From Maioricimonas rarisocia (GTDB taxonomy: Bacteria > Planctomycetota > Planctomycetia > Planctomycetales > Planctomycetaceae), in assembly GCF_007747795.1 (NCBI RefSeq), contig NZ_CP036275.1, positions 6,936,001 through 7,000,000 of the forward strand: DNA of 64,000 bases, given 5' to 3'. Under the pieces are notes generated by a model. It made no database searches. It was not told the DNA's origin and saw nothing but the letters and a program-made list of their open reading frames with translations. Positions 46,168 to 54,058 of the stretch are shown in pieces. Position 1 is the stretch's first letter. Each line of letters starts with the position of its first letter. The translations under genes and the position numbers were made by a program.

Positions 46168-47343
46168 GTGACCGTTGCCTGGAATCGCCGCTGCTTCACT
46201 GCCGCTCTGACATTTCTGCTCATCGCAGGCTGCCAGCCGGGTGGGGAAACCGAACCTCCCGAGACGCGTTTCGAGAACGCCGTCTCCCGGCTGCGCAGTG
46301 GTGACGACCGGAGCGGCATTGCGGAAACCGCTCGCGAACTAAAGCAGACGTCCGGCTACCGACAGCACGGGCGTCTGCTCGAAGCGGCGCTGCAGCTGAA
46401 GTCGAACCAGCCCACACGGGCACTGCGGGAACTGCAGGCGTTGCGCCCCGAAGGCGAACTTGTCGCCCCGGCACGTCTGTTTACCGCCGAGGCGCTCTAC
46501 CAGACCGGGCTGCTCGCCGACGCCGCCGAATGCATCCGTCCGCTGGTCGACAATCCCGAGTATGCCGTCGACGCTCATCGCTGGCTGGCGGCAATGAGCT
46601 TTGACATCGGCGACAACAACGCGGCGCTGGCGCACCTGCAGGAAGTGATTCGACTGGCACCGGACGACTACCGTCCCCGGGCTCTGGCAGCACGGATGTA
46701 CCAGGACTTCAGCCAGCATGAGGCGGCAGCGACGCACTTCAAGGCGGCACTCGAACGGTCGCCACCAGCGGCCCAGCGGCAGGAGCTTGCGCTCGGACTG
46801 GCTCGGGCGCAGATGGCGATGCGTGACTACGAGGCGGCTGCCGCGACACTCCGGGATGCCGACCCGGATGCTACGACGCTGGCGCTTCGCAGCGAGTGTC
46901 ACGAACGTCTGGGCGAATCGGAAGCCGCCCAGCGGGCGCTCAAGGCGGCCCTGCAGCTCGATGCGGGCAACCCGGACGTTCTCTCGCGTCAGGCCGACAT
47001 GCTGCTCGCCAGCGGCGAGGCGGAGCAGGCCGTCGCGATTCTCGAACGGCTGGTGCAGGCCGATCCGTACGACCACCACGCGCGGTATCGTCTGTCGCTG
47101 GCTTACCGCCAGGCCGGACGTGACGAGGATGCTTCACGGGAAGCGAAACGTGTTGAAGAACTCAAGGCGAAGTATGACCGCCTGAGTGAACTGAACAACC
47201 AGGCGATTCAGGCACCGAATGACGCCACTATCCGCCGGGAACTGGCTGAGATCTGCGACGACCTGGGGCGACCGCGACTGGCCGAGGCGTGGCGGAGAGC
47301 GGCCGTCGTGATCGAGCATTCGGGCGTGGCGGAACCGGACTGA
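46168..47343 (+). CDS. TPR-repeat lipoprotein
   Basis: A 391-aa protein from GTG 46168, just after the preceding stop codon. Lipoprotein signal (CFTAALTFLLIAGC) then a chain of TPR-like helical repeats through most of the protein (e.g. RLFTAEALYQTGLLADAAECIR, AAMSFDIGDNNAALAHLQEVIRL, ARMYQDFSQHEAAATHFKAALERS, KAALQLDAGNPDVLSRQADMLL, AVAILERLVQADPYDHHARYRLSLAYRQAGRDEDA). Such proteins scaffold complexes. Third gene of module 4, so it is probably part of the same outer-surface assembly. Not present in the other modules. Confidence 0.85.
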   Translation: MTVAWNRRCFTAALTFLLIAGCQPGGETEPPETRFENAVSRLRSGDDRSGIAETARELKQTSGYRQHGRLLEAALQLKSNQPTRALRELQALRPEGELVAPARLFTAEALYQTGLLADAAECIRPLVDNPEYAVDAHRWLAAMSFDIGDNNAALAHLQEVIRLAPDDYRPRALAARMYQDFSQHEAAATHFKAALERSPPAAQRQELALGLARAQMAMRDYEAAAATLRDADPDATTLALRSECHERLGESEAAQRALKAALQLDAGNPDVLSRQADMLLASGEAEQAVAILERLVQADPYDHHARYRLSLAYRQAGRDEDASREAKRVEELKAKYDRLSELNNQAIQAPNDATIRRELAEICDDLGRPRLAEAWRRAAVVIEHSGVAEPD

Positions 47344-47383
47344 GCGCCCACACTGATGAGCCAGGACGCCCCCGCGCGCGCTG

Positions 47384-47926
47384 CTATCCGGTCTGCTGTC
47401 CGAAGGGTTCCACGGCGACTCCCCCGGCGCGGGCGATCTGCCCGATCGTTTCACGAACGCAGTCCCGCTCGGTTCGTCCCGCGGTATCGATGACGATGTG
47501 ATCGCGGTCCCAGGGCTCGTACTCGCGGGCGATCACGGCGTCCCAGGTCGGAGGCGTCAGCCCCGGGATATCGCCAGCACGCGACTCGACGCGACGACGG
47601 TGTTCGGTCGGATCGGAACAGATCACCTCGACTTCGATCACCACCGCGTCGTGCTGTTCGCCAGTCCGCCTCCACGCATCTCGGGTGATCGCAATCGAAT
47701 TGACCGAGTCGGCCACCACGGTCTGCCCGAGTCGCAGATTCTCGGAGGCGAGGCGATAACCGAGCACGTAGCCGGCCGGTCCCATTTCGCCATCGACAAG
47801 GCCGGTGTCCCGCAGCGTCTGCTCGATCGTGTCAATTCGCACGTAGCAGGCGCGGAACGCCTCGACGATGTGCCGGGCAAGCGTCGTCTTGCCCGTTCCC
47901 GGCAGCCCTCCCAGGACGATCAACAT
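47384..47926 (-). CDS. P-loop kinase, AAA/zeta-toxin/gluconokinase-like
   Basis: A 180-aa nucleoside-triphosphate-binding protein with Walker A GLPGTGKTT at residues 7-15, a mid-region FRACYVRIDTIEQTL and DSVNSIAITRDAW, and TEHRRRVESR near the LID, as in small metabolite kinases of the P-loop family. The ATG at 47926 follows a G-rich ribosome-binding-like stretch; a GTG at 47950 overlapping the neighbour's stop is an alternative. It lies directly downstream of the unknown 436-aa gene. Substrate unknown. Confidence 0.8.
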   Translation of the reverse strand: MLIVLGGLPGTGKTTLARHIVEAFRACYVRIDTIEQTLRDTGLVDGEMGPAGYVLGYRLASENLRLGQTVVADSVNSIAITRDAWRRTGEQHDAVVIEVEVICSDPTEHRRRVESRAGDIPGLTPPTWDAVIAREYEPWDRDHIVIDTAGRTERDCVRETIGQIARAGGVAVEPFGQQTG

Positions 47927-47946
47927 TCCACGCCCCCACTTCCTGC

Positions 47947-49257
47947 TCACTGATGCATGCCGGCGAGAACACGGTTGGCCACGTCGGACGGCAGGCTTTG
48001 CCGTACGTCCTCCGCAGCGTCGACGTCGCCGTGGTCATCAATGGGAAAGATGGTGAAGTCCTCTGCGACCAGCCGCTTCTTCCGTGCCAGTGCATCGTAG
48101 ACGTGACGGCTCGCATTCCAAAGCACTTCGCGGTAAGGCCTGGGTGCGTGATCCGCAGCATAGGCGGGCGAACTTTCCACAACGACCAGCAGGCGCCGGT
48201 GGAGCGATTCGAGCTTCTGGCCCGTGCGGCTTTCCGGCGGCCAGGCCGCTTCGCGAGGATAGGACTCCCAGTCGAGAATGTCGATGTCGCCATCGTCGCT
48301 CCCCGAAAGCAGCACGCGGGTCGGAAGTCCGCAGTGGACATGCTCGGCCGAGTAGACCAGGGCGACGTGCCGCAAAGGTCGAAAGTCCGTCGTCGCCTTG
48401 AGCAGTTTGACGAGCTGCTTGCCGAGACGTGTCGACAGTTCCGCCGCGACGCTTTCGACCGAGTCCGAGGGATCGCGGGAGTACAGTTCCGACTTTTCCT
48501 TCCCGGTGTCGACATCCAGCAGCACGGCACGCTTGAGGCTTCCGTCTGCTGCGTACCCGTAGTGAACGTGCTTGCGTCCCGGAAGGAACTCGCGGAGCCG
48601 CCCGTCGACCTGGCGAAACATCGCTGCCAGCTGCTCGGCAGACAGGTCCCGGGCCCAGCCGGGAGGCTGCTGACCGAGGTTGAAATTCTGCCGGTACGAA
48701 TCGGTCAGCCGGTCTCGGTCCCACGCGAACGTTTCCGTCAGACGGTAGTGGCCATCCGGTTCCGGCTGCTCGTTGTTCAGGCGAACCGTCGTCGTGATGC
48801 GGCCGTCGGCATCGACGTGGTAACGGGTGACTCCGCCGCGTCGAATCCCTCCCCGTTCCTCCTCGGCGATGATCCGTCCGCCGGTCGCCTCGTTGTGGTA
48901 GCCGGAAAGGAGATCGTAGTAGCCGTCCCCGAAGATCACGAACTGTGAGTAGAGTCGACGTCGGGCAAACACGAGTCGGCCTTCTGCGTCGAAACCGTGA
49001 TGCGTGCAGGCGAGTTCGTCTTCCGGTTTCGTGACCCACTGCAACGGCCGGGGCTTCCAGTAACCATCGGTCTCGCGGGTATCGATCGTGCGATAGAACG
49101 GATGAATCGGCAGGAACATGTCGTCGCGTGCGAGTCGCCAGGTGACGACGGTCGCCTCGACCTGCTGTTCGAGTTCGGCTTCCCTGACGAGGTAGTCGGT
49201 CCACGCGTCCTCGACGGGCGTGACGAGATGGGACGGGTCGTCGATGAATGCAGACAT
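47947..49257 (-). CDS. Protein of unknown function, 436 aa
   Basis: A 436-aa protein with no signal peptide and no membrane helix. It reads as a soluble mixed alpha/beta protein: RLYSQFVIFGDGYYDLLSGYH, RGGVTRYHVDADGRITTTVRLNN, HYGYAADGSLKRAVLLDVDTG, SGSDDGDIDILDWESYP. Some YD-repeat-like strands are present (DAEGRLVFARR, DADGRITT, AADGSLKR). I do not recognise a family. It is immediately upstream of, and transcribed with, the P-loop kinase, so it may act with it. Confidence 0.7.
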   Translation of the reverse strand: MSAFIDDPSHLVTPVEDAWTDYLVREAELEQQVEATVVTWRLARDDMFLPIHPFYRTIDTRETDGYWKPRPLQWVTKPEDELACTHHGFDAEGRLVFARRRLYSQFVIFGDGYYDLLSGYHNEATGGRIIAEEERGGIRRGGVTRYHVDADGRITTTVRLNNEQPEPDGHYRLTETFAWDRDRLTDSYRQNFNLGQQPPGWARDLSAEQLAAMFRQVDGRLREFLPGRKHVHYGYAADGSLKRAVLLDVDTGKEKSELYSRDPSDSVESVAAELSTRLGKQLVKLLKATTDFRPLRHVALVYSAEHVHCGLPTRVLLSGSDDGDIDILDWESYPREAAWPPESRTGQKLESLHRRLLVVVESSPAYAADHAPRPYREVLWNASRHVYDALARKKRLVAEDFTIFPIDDHGDVDAAEDVRQSLPSDVANRVLAGMHQ

Positions 49258-49514
49258 GCAGGCTGCTCTGCAGGAGGCTCGACGCGCGCCCGAACGCAGT
49301 TCGAATGGTGAAAGTCAGGAGTCCCGTGAGATGGCGTCTTATGCTACCCGGACGGCAGTCGCATCTGCCATGGGTTTCCCGGACGACCTGCGGAAACGAC
49401 GTCGAGCGAGACACGCCGCTGCCGGGATCAGTCACGGAGACCCACAGGCCCGGACCGAATTCCGACGAACCTGCTCCCTGTCCCAGGCAGACGTATGGCT
49501 GCCTTCACCTCTTC

Positions 49515-49543
49515 TTGACAGTATTCGAGGGGGATGGTACTGG
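49515..49543 (+). promoter_or_regulatory. Promoter C for DUF1559 copy 5
   Basis: TTGACA (49515-49520), 17-bp spacer, TACTGG (49538-49543). Same -35 and spacing as promoters A, B and D; the -10 is a weaker TACTsG shared only with D. It starts the leader block conserved between copies 5 and 6. Confidence 0.6.
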
Positions 49544-49979
49544 TTTGATCAGTTGCGGGTCGGCCATCTCAGCAGCGGTCTCTCGTTCCGACGCTGTGCT
49601 GATGTGTGCATCTGTTCCCGCCTGGGCCACGGGAGATGCAGATGCCGCGACGACCTGCGACCGATTCGGGCGCAATCTTACGATCCGCTGCACGACTCGA
49701 TCGCCGCTGGCGGGCTTTCAGCCGGCGCTGCGGCTTGATCGCGCGGTTCCCGCTCCGTCGTGTTGCGCCGCGGCCAGCTCATCTGCCGCTGTCACTTTCC
49801 CCGACGCGGACTGCAGCAATCGCTTTTTCTGACAGTGCTGACCTTCTCCCTGTCTTCAGACCTCGGCGTCTACCGACCGCAGCACGCGCGTGGGGAGTTC
49901 GACCGGTCACTTCGGGGTCGGCGCTGAATCATTCAACGACGCGGAGTTCTACTCAGTTCTTTTTTCTCAGGAGGCTGCC
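49544..49979 (+). ncRNA. Long leader of DUF1559 copy 5 with conserved hairpin
   Basis: 436 nt. The first about 100 nt form a block also found in leader D. In it, TGCATCT (49607-49613) pairs with AGATGCA (49634-49640) and CCCG (49617-49620) with CGGG (49630-49633), closing loop CCTGGGCCA. Leader D has the same hairpin with pair T-A changed to C-G. This supports a conserved RNA structure. No promoter-distal gene is supported. Confidence 0.6.
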
Positions 49980-50984
49980 GTGACGAAAGAATCTCGAAAG
50001 AAACCGGGGTTCACGCTGATTGAACTACTGGTGGTGATCGCGATCATCGCGATCCTCATCGCGCTGCTGCTGCCGGCCGTTCAGCAGGCGCGTGAAGCCG
50101 CCCGCCGCAGTCAGTGCAAGAACAACCTCAAGCAGTTCGGCCTGGGGCTGCACAACTATCACGATGTGCACGGGATGTTTGCGATCGGCGGCACTCCAAA
50201 CGTCGGAAACAATCCGACGGCCGCATCCAGTTGCTGCAGTGGCTGGCCTCGCGTGGGCTGGCAGGTGCGTGTGCTCCCCTTCATGGACCAGGCAGCGCTG
50301 TACAACGCTCTCGATTTCAGTCTTCCGGAAGCGTACCTGTCGATGGTGGATGGCAAGGAAGCCCGCCGCCACAACGTTCCCTATACGATTTGCCCGTCGT
50401 ACGATGGCGACCGTTTTGAAGGAGGCAGTGCGGAGTGGGCGATTTCGACGTACACCGGCTCGACCGGTGCCGCGAGCCCGAGTTCCGTCACCGCGACCTG
50501 CAACATATTCGACGCTTTCAGAGAGCCGGGAAAATCGATCAATCCGACGTACGGTGGTGCCCAGACCGTTGGCGCCCGAACCTCCGGCGCGTCCGGGATG
50601 TTCACCCGCAACGGTGCACCAATCCGTATGCGGGACGTGACCGACGGGACATCCAACACGATCTTCGTGGGTGAGCAGATGCCGAAGTGCGTGGATCACG
50701 ACGGCAACTGGTGGGTGCAGAACGGTTCCGGCAACGCGCACGGCATCACGCTGGCACCGATCAACACGATGAGCACCTGCCCCGGCGTGTCGAACCCCGA
50801 GTTCCCGGCCTGCACGAACACCAACGAATGGCAGCTCTCCTGGGGCTTCCGTTCGCAGCACGCCGGTGGCGCCCACTTTCTGATGGTCGATGGAACCGTC
50901 CGGTTCCTCAACGAGAATATTGACCACCAGATGTATCAGTACCTCGGCGGCAAGGGGGACGGCAACACGATCGGCCAGTTCTGA
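49980..50984 (+). CDS. DUF1559 pseudopilin-like protein, copy 5
   Basis: A 334-aa protein from GTG 49980 (CAGGAGGCTGCC upstream), [19 protein letters not shown] and the usual helix; H-X9-DG tail [16 protein letters not shown]. Strikingly close to copy 4 (44581) over its entire length. Differences are clustered in the [11 protein letters not shown]-like and [12 protein letters not shown]-like variable stretches. A recent duplicate. A covarying intercistronic hairpin and lipoprotein gene follow, as in module 4. Confidence 0.93.
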   Translation: MTKESRKKPGFTLIELLVVIAIIAILIALLLPAVQQAREAARRSQCKNNLKQFGLGLHNYHDVHGMFAIGGTPNVGNNPTAASSCCSGWPRVGWQVRVLPFMDQAALYNALDFSLPEAYLSMVDGKEARRHNVPYTICPSYDGDRFEGGSAEWAISTYTGSTGAASPSSVTATCNIFDAFREPGKSINPTYGGAQTVGARTSGASGMFTRNGAPIRMRDVTDGTSNTIFVGEQMPKCVDHDGNWWVQNGSGNAHGITLAPINTMSTCPGVSNPEFPACTNTNEWQLSWGFRSQHAGGAHFLMVDGTVRFLNENIDHQMYQYLGGKGDGNTIGQF

Positions 50985-51012
50985 TCGTCCCCACCCGCAG
51001 CGCGAAGACAGC

Positions 51013-51045
51013 GGCAGAGAGCCGGTCTGATGATCGCTCTCTGCC
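51013..51045 (+). promoter_or_regulatory. Intercistronic hairpin of module 5
   Basis: GGCAGAGAGC (51013-51022) pairs perfectly with GCTCTCTGCC (51036-51045). It corresponds to the hairpin at 45616-45650, with a compensatory pair change (G-C there, A-T here). It lies 29 nt after the DUF1559 stop codon. Confidence 0.7.
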
Positions 51046-51106
51046 TGTCTGTCGCTGCGGGTTGTTTCGACTCTCTCAATCTGAAATCACAGGCAATTCC
51101 ACTTTC

Positions 51107-51556
51107 ATGAGAATGCTGACGCTCGTACTCGCTACGCTTCTGCTGGCAGGTTGCGGGGGCTCGGATTCCGGTGCCCCCAGGCTGCACCCGGTCAGCGGAA
51201 CGGTTACGTACAACGGAGAACCACTCGCCAACGCCCAGGTGACCATGATCGCCGACAACGGCGGGACCGTGGCTGTCGGACAGACCGACGGCACGGGCGC
51301 ATTCACTGTCACCACGAAAGGAGAGCCGGGGGCCGTAACGGGCCAGCACAAGGTCGCTGTCGTGGCGATGGAAGATGGCGGCAGCGGGGCTGCTCCGGAA
51401 GAAGGTTCCGAAGACTACGCCCTCATGATGGCCGGCGAAACTCCCCAACCGAAGTCGCGGATCCCGGAGAAGTACTCGGACGTCACGAAGAGCGGTCTGA
51501 CGGCCAGCGTTGAGGCGGGTGAGGAGAACACGCTTACCCTCGAACTGGCCGACTGA
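51107..51556 (+). CDS. DUF1559-linked lipoprotein, copy 5
   Basis: A 149-aa lipoprotein: MRMLTLVLATLLLAGC signal with lipobox LAGC, then HPVSGTVTYNGEPLANAQVTMIADNG, FTVTTKGEPGAVTGQHKVAVVAM and tail IPEKYSDVTKSGLTASVEAG. Very close to copy 4's lipoprotein. ATG 51107 was chosen because it starts the signal. Confidence 0.88.
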   Translation: MRMLTLVLATLLLAGCGGSDSGAPRLHPVSGTVTYNGEPLANAQVTMIADNGGTVAVGQTDGTGAFTVTTKGEPGAVTGQHKVAVVAMEDGGSGAAPEEGSEDYALMMAGETPQPKSRIPEKYSDVTKSGLTASVEAGEENTLTLELAD

Positions 51557-51697
51557 ACCGCGGTGCGGGTCGCAGCGACCGTCAGCACGGACGGAAGGGC
51601 TGTCCCTGAACCTGCGGCTGCCGGCCTCCACCATCACCTTCCCCTGATGGGGAAGATTTGCTGCAGGTCGAGGTCGAGAGACTTCTGTGAATCATCG

Positions 51698-51730
51698 CAG
51701 GCATGCTCTCTGTTTAAGGGGGCATGCCTG
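51698..51730 (+). terminator. Perfect 9-bp stem-loop after module 5
   Basis: CAGGCATGC (51698-51706) pairs with GCATGCCTG (51722-51730) over a 15-nt loop, followed by TTGTCGTTTC. A plausible, but not strong, terminator 142 bp past the lipoprotein stop. Confidence 0.45.
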
Positions 51731-51941
51731 TTGTCGTTTCAGGGCGACTTGACCGTGACCGGCGGCCGATTGAGACGGTCCCTGCTGAGGCACTGGCGGA
51801 GTCAGCGGCACACTCCGCTCCCGCACCGTCGCGGCGATGAAGATGCCAGGCTCACGTTTGACGGCTCAATCAGTGCTCTGCCACGAGCGGCTTGAATACA
51901 TGTTGCATCCACGGGCAGTCCCTCGGCTATGTTCAACCTTC

Positions 51942-51970
51942 TTGACAGCCATACGCGAGAATGGTACTCG
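51942..51970 (+). promoter_or_regulatory. Promoter D for DUF1559 copy 6
   Basis: TTGACA (51942-51947), 17-bp spacer, TACTCG (51965-51970). Like promoter C it is followed at once by the conserved leader block. Confidence 0.6.
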
Positions 51971-52397
51971 TGTATCCAGTTGCGGGCCGGCCATTTCAGC
52001 AGCAGTTTCTCACGCTTGTCTTCTAATGCTGCGCTGATGTGTGCACCTGTTCCCGCACGGGCCACGGGAGGTGCAGATGTCTCGATGGAACTGCCCAGGC
52101 TCAGTCGGGTCACCAGTCCTGGTACCGCCAGGGCAGATTCTGCCTGAGCACATTCGCCGCCTCTTCCGGTCCCGCTTCAGCTCGACCGCAGCGCTGGAAA
52201 CCGAGCCGCTCCCGTTGTTTCGCGACTCGGGTGGCGCCTCTCGCTTTCCAGGCATCCCACCGTCCGACCATGGCGGTCTCCAACGGCAATGCGTCTTCTT
52301 TGTGGTGAAGGGAACGGACCGACTCGCTCGGGCCCGACTCACATATCTTCGACGTTCTGCAGTCTTACGCGGCCCCTTCCATTTCCAGGAGAAAGCT
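51971..52397 (+). ncRNA. Long leader of DUF1559 copy 6 with conserved hairpin
   Basis: 427 nt. It starts with the block shared with leader C (GTTGCGGGCCGGCCATTTCAG...). The hairpin TGCACCT (52042-52048)/AGGTGCA (52069-52075) with CCCG/CGGG is the counterpart of leader C's; the paired change T-A to C-G is compensatory. An 8-nt length difference before the hairpin rules out a conserved reading frame. Confidence 0.6.
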
Positions 52398-53399
52398 GTG
52401 AAGAAGATGAACCAGACGAAGTCGGGATTCACGCTTATCGAGTTGCTGGTTGTGATCGCCATCATCGCGATTCTGGTCGCCCTGCTGCTGCCCGCCGTCC
52501 AGCAGGCACGTGAGGCCGCCCGACGCAGTCAGTGCAAGAACAATCTCAAGCAACTTGGCCTTGCACTGCACAACTACCATGACACGCACGGCACCTTCCC
52601 ACTCAACTACACCCGTCAATGGGGCAATCCCGATCCACTGGACGGGATGTCGGCCAGTTGGCTCGTGGGCATCCTTCCGTATGTCGATCAGGCGCCACTA
52701 TATAACCAGGTCGACTTCAACTTTGGCATCCGGAATGATCCTCGTTCCCCGGATCCCGACAGCGTCGAACCGGTCTCTCCCAGTAACGGCTGGATCGCGC
52801 AGCAGACGGTTCCTGTCTTCCTGTGTCCTTCCGATGGAAACGACGACGTTCTCGCCGGGCGGGCCAACTACGGCGGACAATGGGGCGTGAACAACTACAA
52901 GGCCGTCGCCGGCGCAAACTGGCAATGGGGAGCGTGGCAGGTCACCAGCGGAATCCACGCGTCGACCCGCTGGGGCATCAGCGGCAACGGACTGGATGCC
53001 GGCAACGGTCTGGTGTTCCGAGGAAACGGGCGTCCCTGCGCGAACGGGATGGAAGACGTCACCGACGGGACGAGCAATACGCTTGCGATCGGTGAGGCTG
53101 TTCCCGAATGGTGCACCCATACCTGGTGGTGGTGGTTCAACGGAGTGACCGCGACGACAGCGATCCCGCTGAATGCACGCCCCGTCTGTGCCGGCGCCGC
53201 AGGACTTCCGGACGAGATCGGCCTTCGCAACTGCGCCACCGACTGGCCCAACAACTATTCGTTCTACAGCAAGCACCCGGGTGGCGGACATTTTGCCATG
53301 ACAGATGGTGCAATCCGATTCGTCAGCGACAACATCGATATCGACCTCTACAGAAGCCTCGCCACGATCGCGAATCAGGAGACGGCATCGCTCGAATAG
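52398..53399 (+). CDS. DUF1559 pseudopilin-like protein, copy 6
   Basis: A 333-aa protein from GTG 52398 (AGGAGAAAGCT upstream): [19 protein letters not shown], the DUF1559 start, and C-terminal HPGGGHFAMTDGAIRF (H-X9-DG). The middle (NRYSWGNPDPLDGMSAS-like, then GIHASTRWGISGNG) is unlike copies 4 and 5, although the leader is shared with copy 5. ATG 52407 is an alternative start. Confidence 0.93.
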   Translation: MKKMNQTKSGFTLIELLVVIAIIAILVALLLPAVQQAREAARRSQCKNNLKQLGLALHNYHDTHGTFPLNYTRQWGNPDPLDGMSASWLVGILPYVDQAPLYNQVDFNFGIRNDPRSPDPDSVEPVSPSNGWIAQQTVPVFLCPSDGNDDVLAGRANYGGQWGVNNYKAVAGANWQWGAWQVTSGIHASTRWGISGNGLDAGNGLVFRGNGRPCANGMEDVTDGTSNTLAIGEAVPEWCTHTWWWWFNGVTATTAIPLNARPVCAGAAGLPDEIGLRNCATDWPNNYSFYSKHPGGGHFAMTDGAIRFVSDNIDIDLYRSLATIANQETASLE

Positions 53400-53466
53400 T
53401 TCCCGAAGCGTCGACGCGCCTGTTGTTCACCGTCCTGCTTTTCACGCTACACCGCGGAATCCCAGC

Positions 53467-53943
53467 ATGATGTCACAAAACGATTGCGCACCGCGTTCGA
53501 GTTCCTCTGCGTTCTCCTCCGGCTCGATCTGCTCGCTCACGGGAACGCTGCTTCTGCTGGTGTGGGCGGCTGGTTGCAACGGGAGCCCGCCGTCAACCGC
53601 CCCGGCCGGAGGACGGGTTACCTACAACGGTGAACCCGTCGCGAATGCCGTTGTGGTCTTCCATCCCGAAGAAGGCCGACCGGCCACGGGACGAACGGAT
53701 GACCAGGGAGCATTCTCGCTCTCGACGTTTAAAGAGGACGATGGGGCTCTGGTGAGCAATCACACCGTGACGGTCGTCGTTGATTCACCCGCCATCGATT
53801 CGAGTGAGATCAGCGCCCAGGCTCAGACAGGCACGACTCAGTCTCCCATTCCAACCACGTACGCCAATCGCGAAACGTCCCAGCTGACCGCTATCGTCAA
53901 AGAGGGTGAGACGAACGACTTCGAGCTCGAACTGACCGATTGA
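53467..53943 (+). CDS. DUF1559-linked lipoprotein, copy 6
   Basis: A 158-aa lipoprotein: an unusually Ser-rich N-terminus (SSSSAFSSGSIC), signal helix TGTLLLLVWAAGC with lipobox AAGC, then RVTYNGEPVANAVVVFHPEEG and GAFSLSTFKEDDG, with tail IPTTYANRETSQLTAIVKEG. More diverged than copies 4 and 5. ATG 53467 or the next codon (ATG 53470) starts it. Confidence 0.85.
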   Translation: MMSQNDCAPRSSSSAFSSGSICSLTGTLLLLVWAAGCNGSPPSTAPAGGRVTYNGEPVANAVVVFHPEEGRPATGRTDDQGAFSLSTFKEDDGALVSNHTVTVVVDSPAIDSSEISAQAQTGTTQSPIPTTYANRETSQLTAIVKEGETNDFELELTD

Positions 53944-54058
53944 ATCGATGTGCGGCCACGACAATTCCGTCCGGATGCGCCCGAAAGACTGCACCCGAAT
54001 CGCCGTGCGTTCCCCAGCCCTCGCGGCGATGAAGGACTTGAACGGCCGCGCCGATCCC

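Noticed and set aside
49602-49832. Upstream ORF MCASVPAWATGDADA... in leader C, with MCAPVPARATGGADV... in leader D
   Set aside because: The peptide resemblance is explained by the conserved nucleotide block. An 8-nt indel lies between the two just upstream, most changes are non-synonymous while one pair is compensatory in the hairpin, and no ribosome-binding site precedes either ATG. A leader peptide is not excluded but is less likely.
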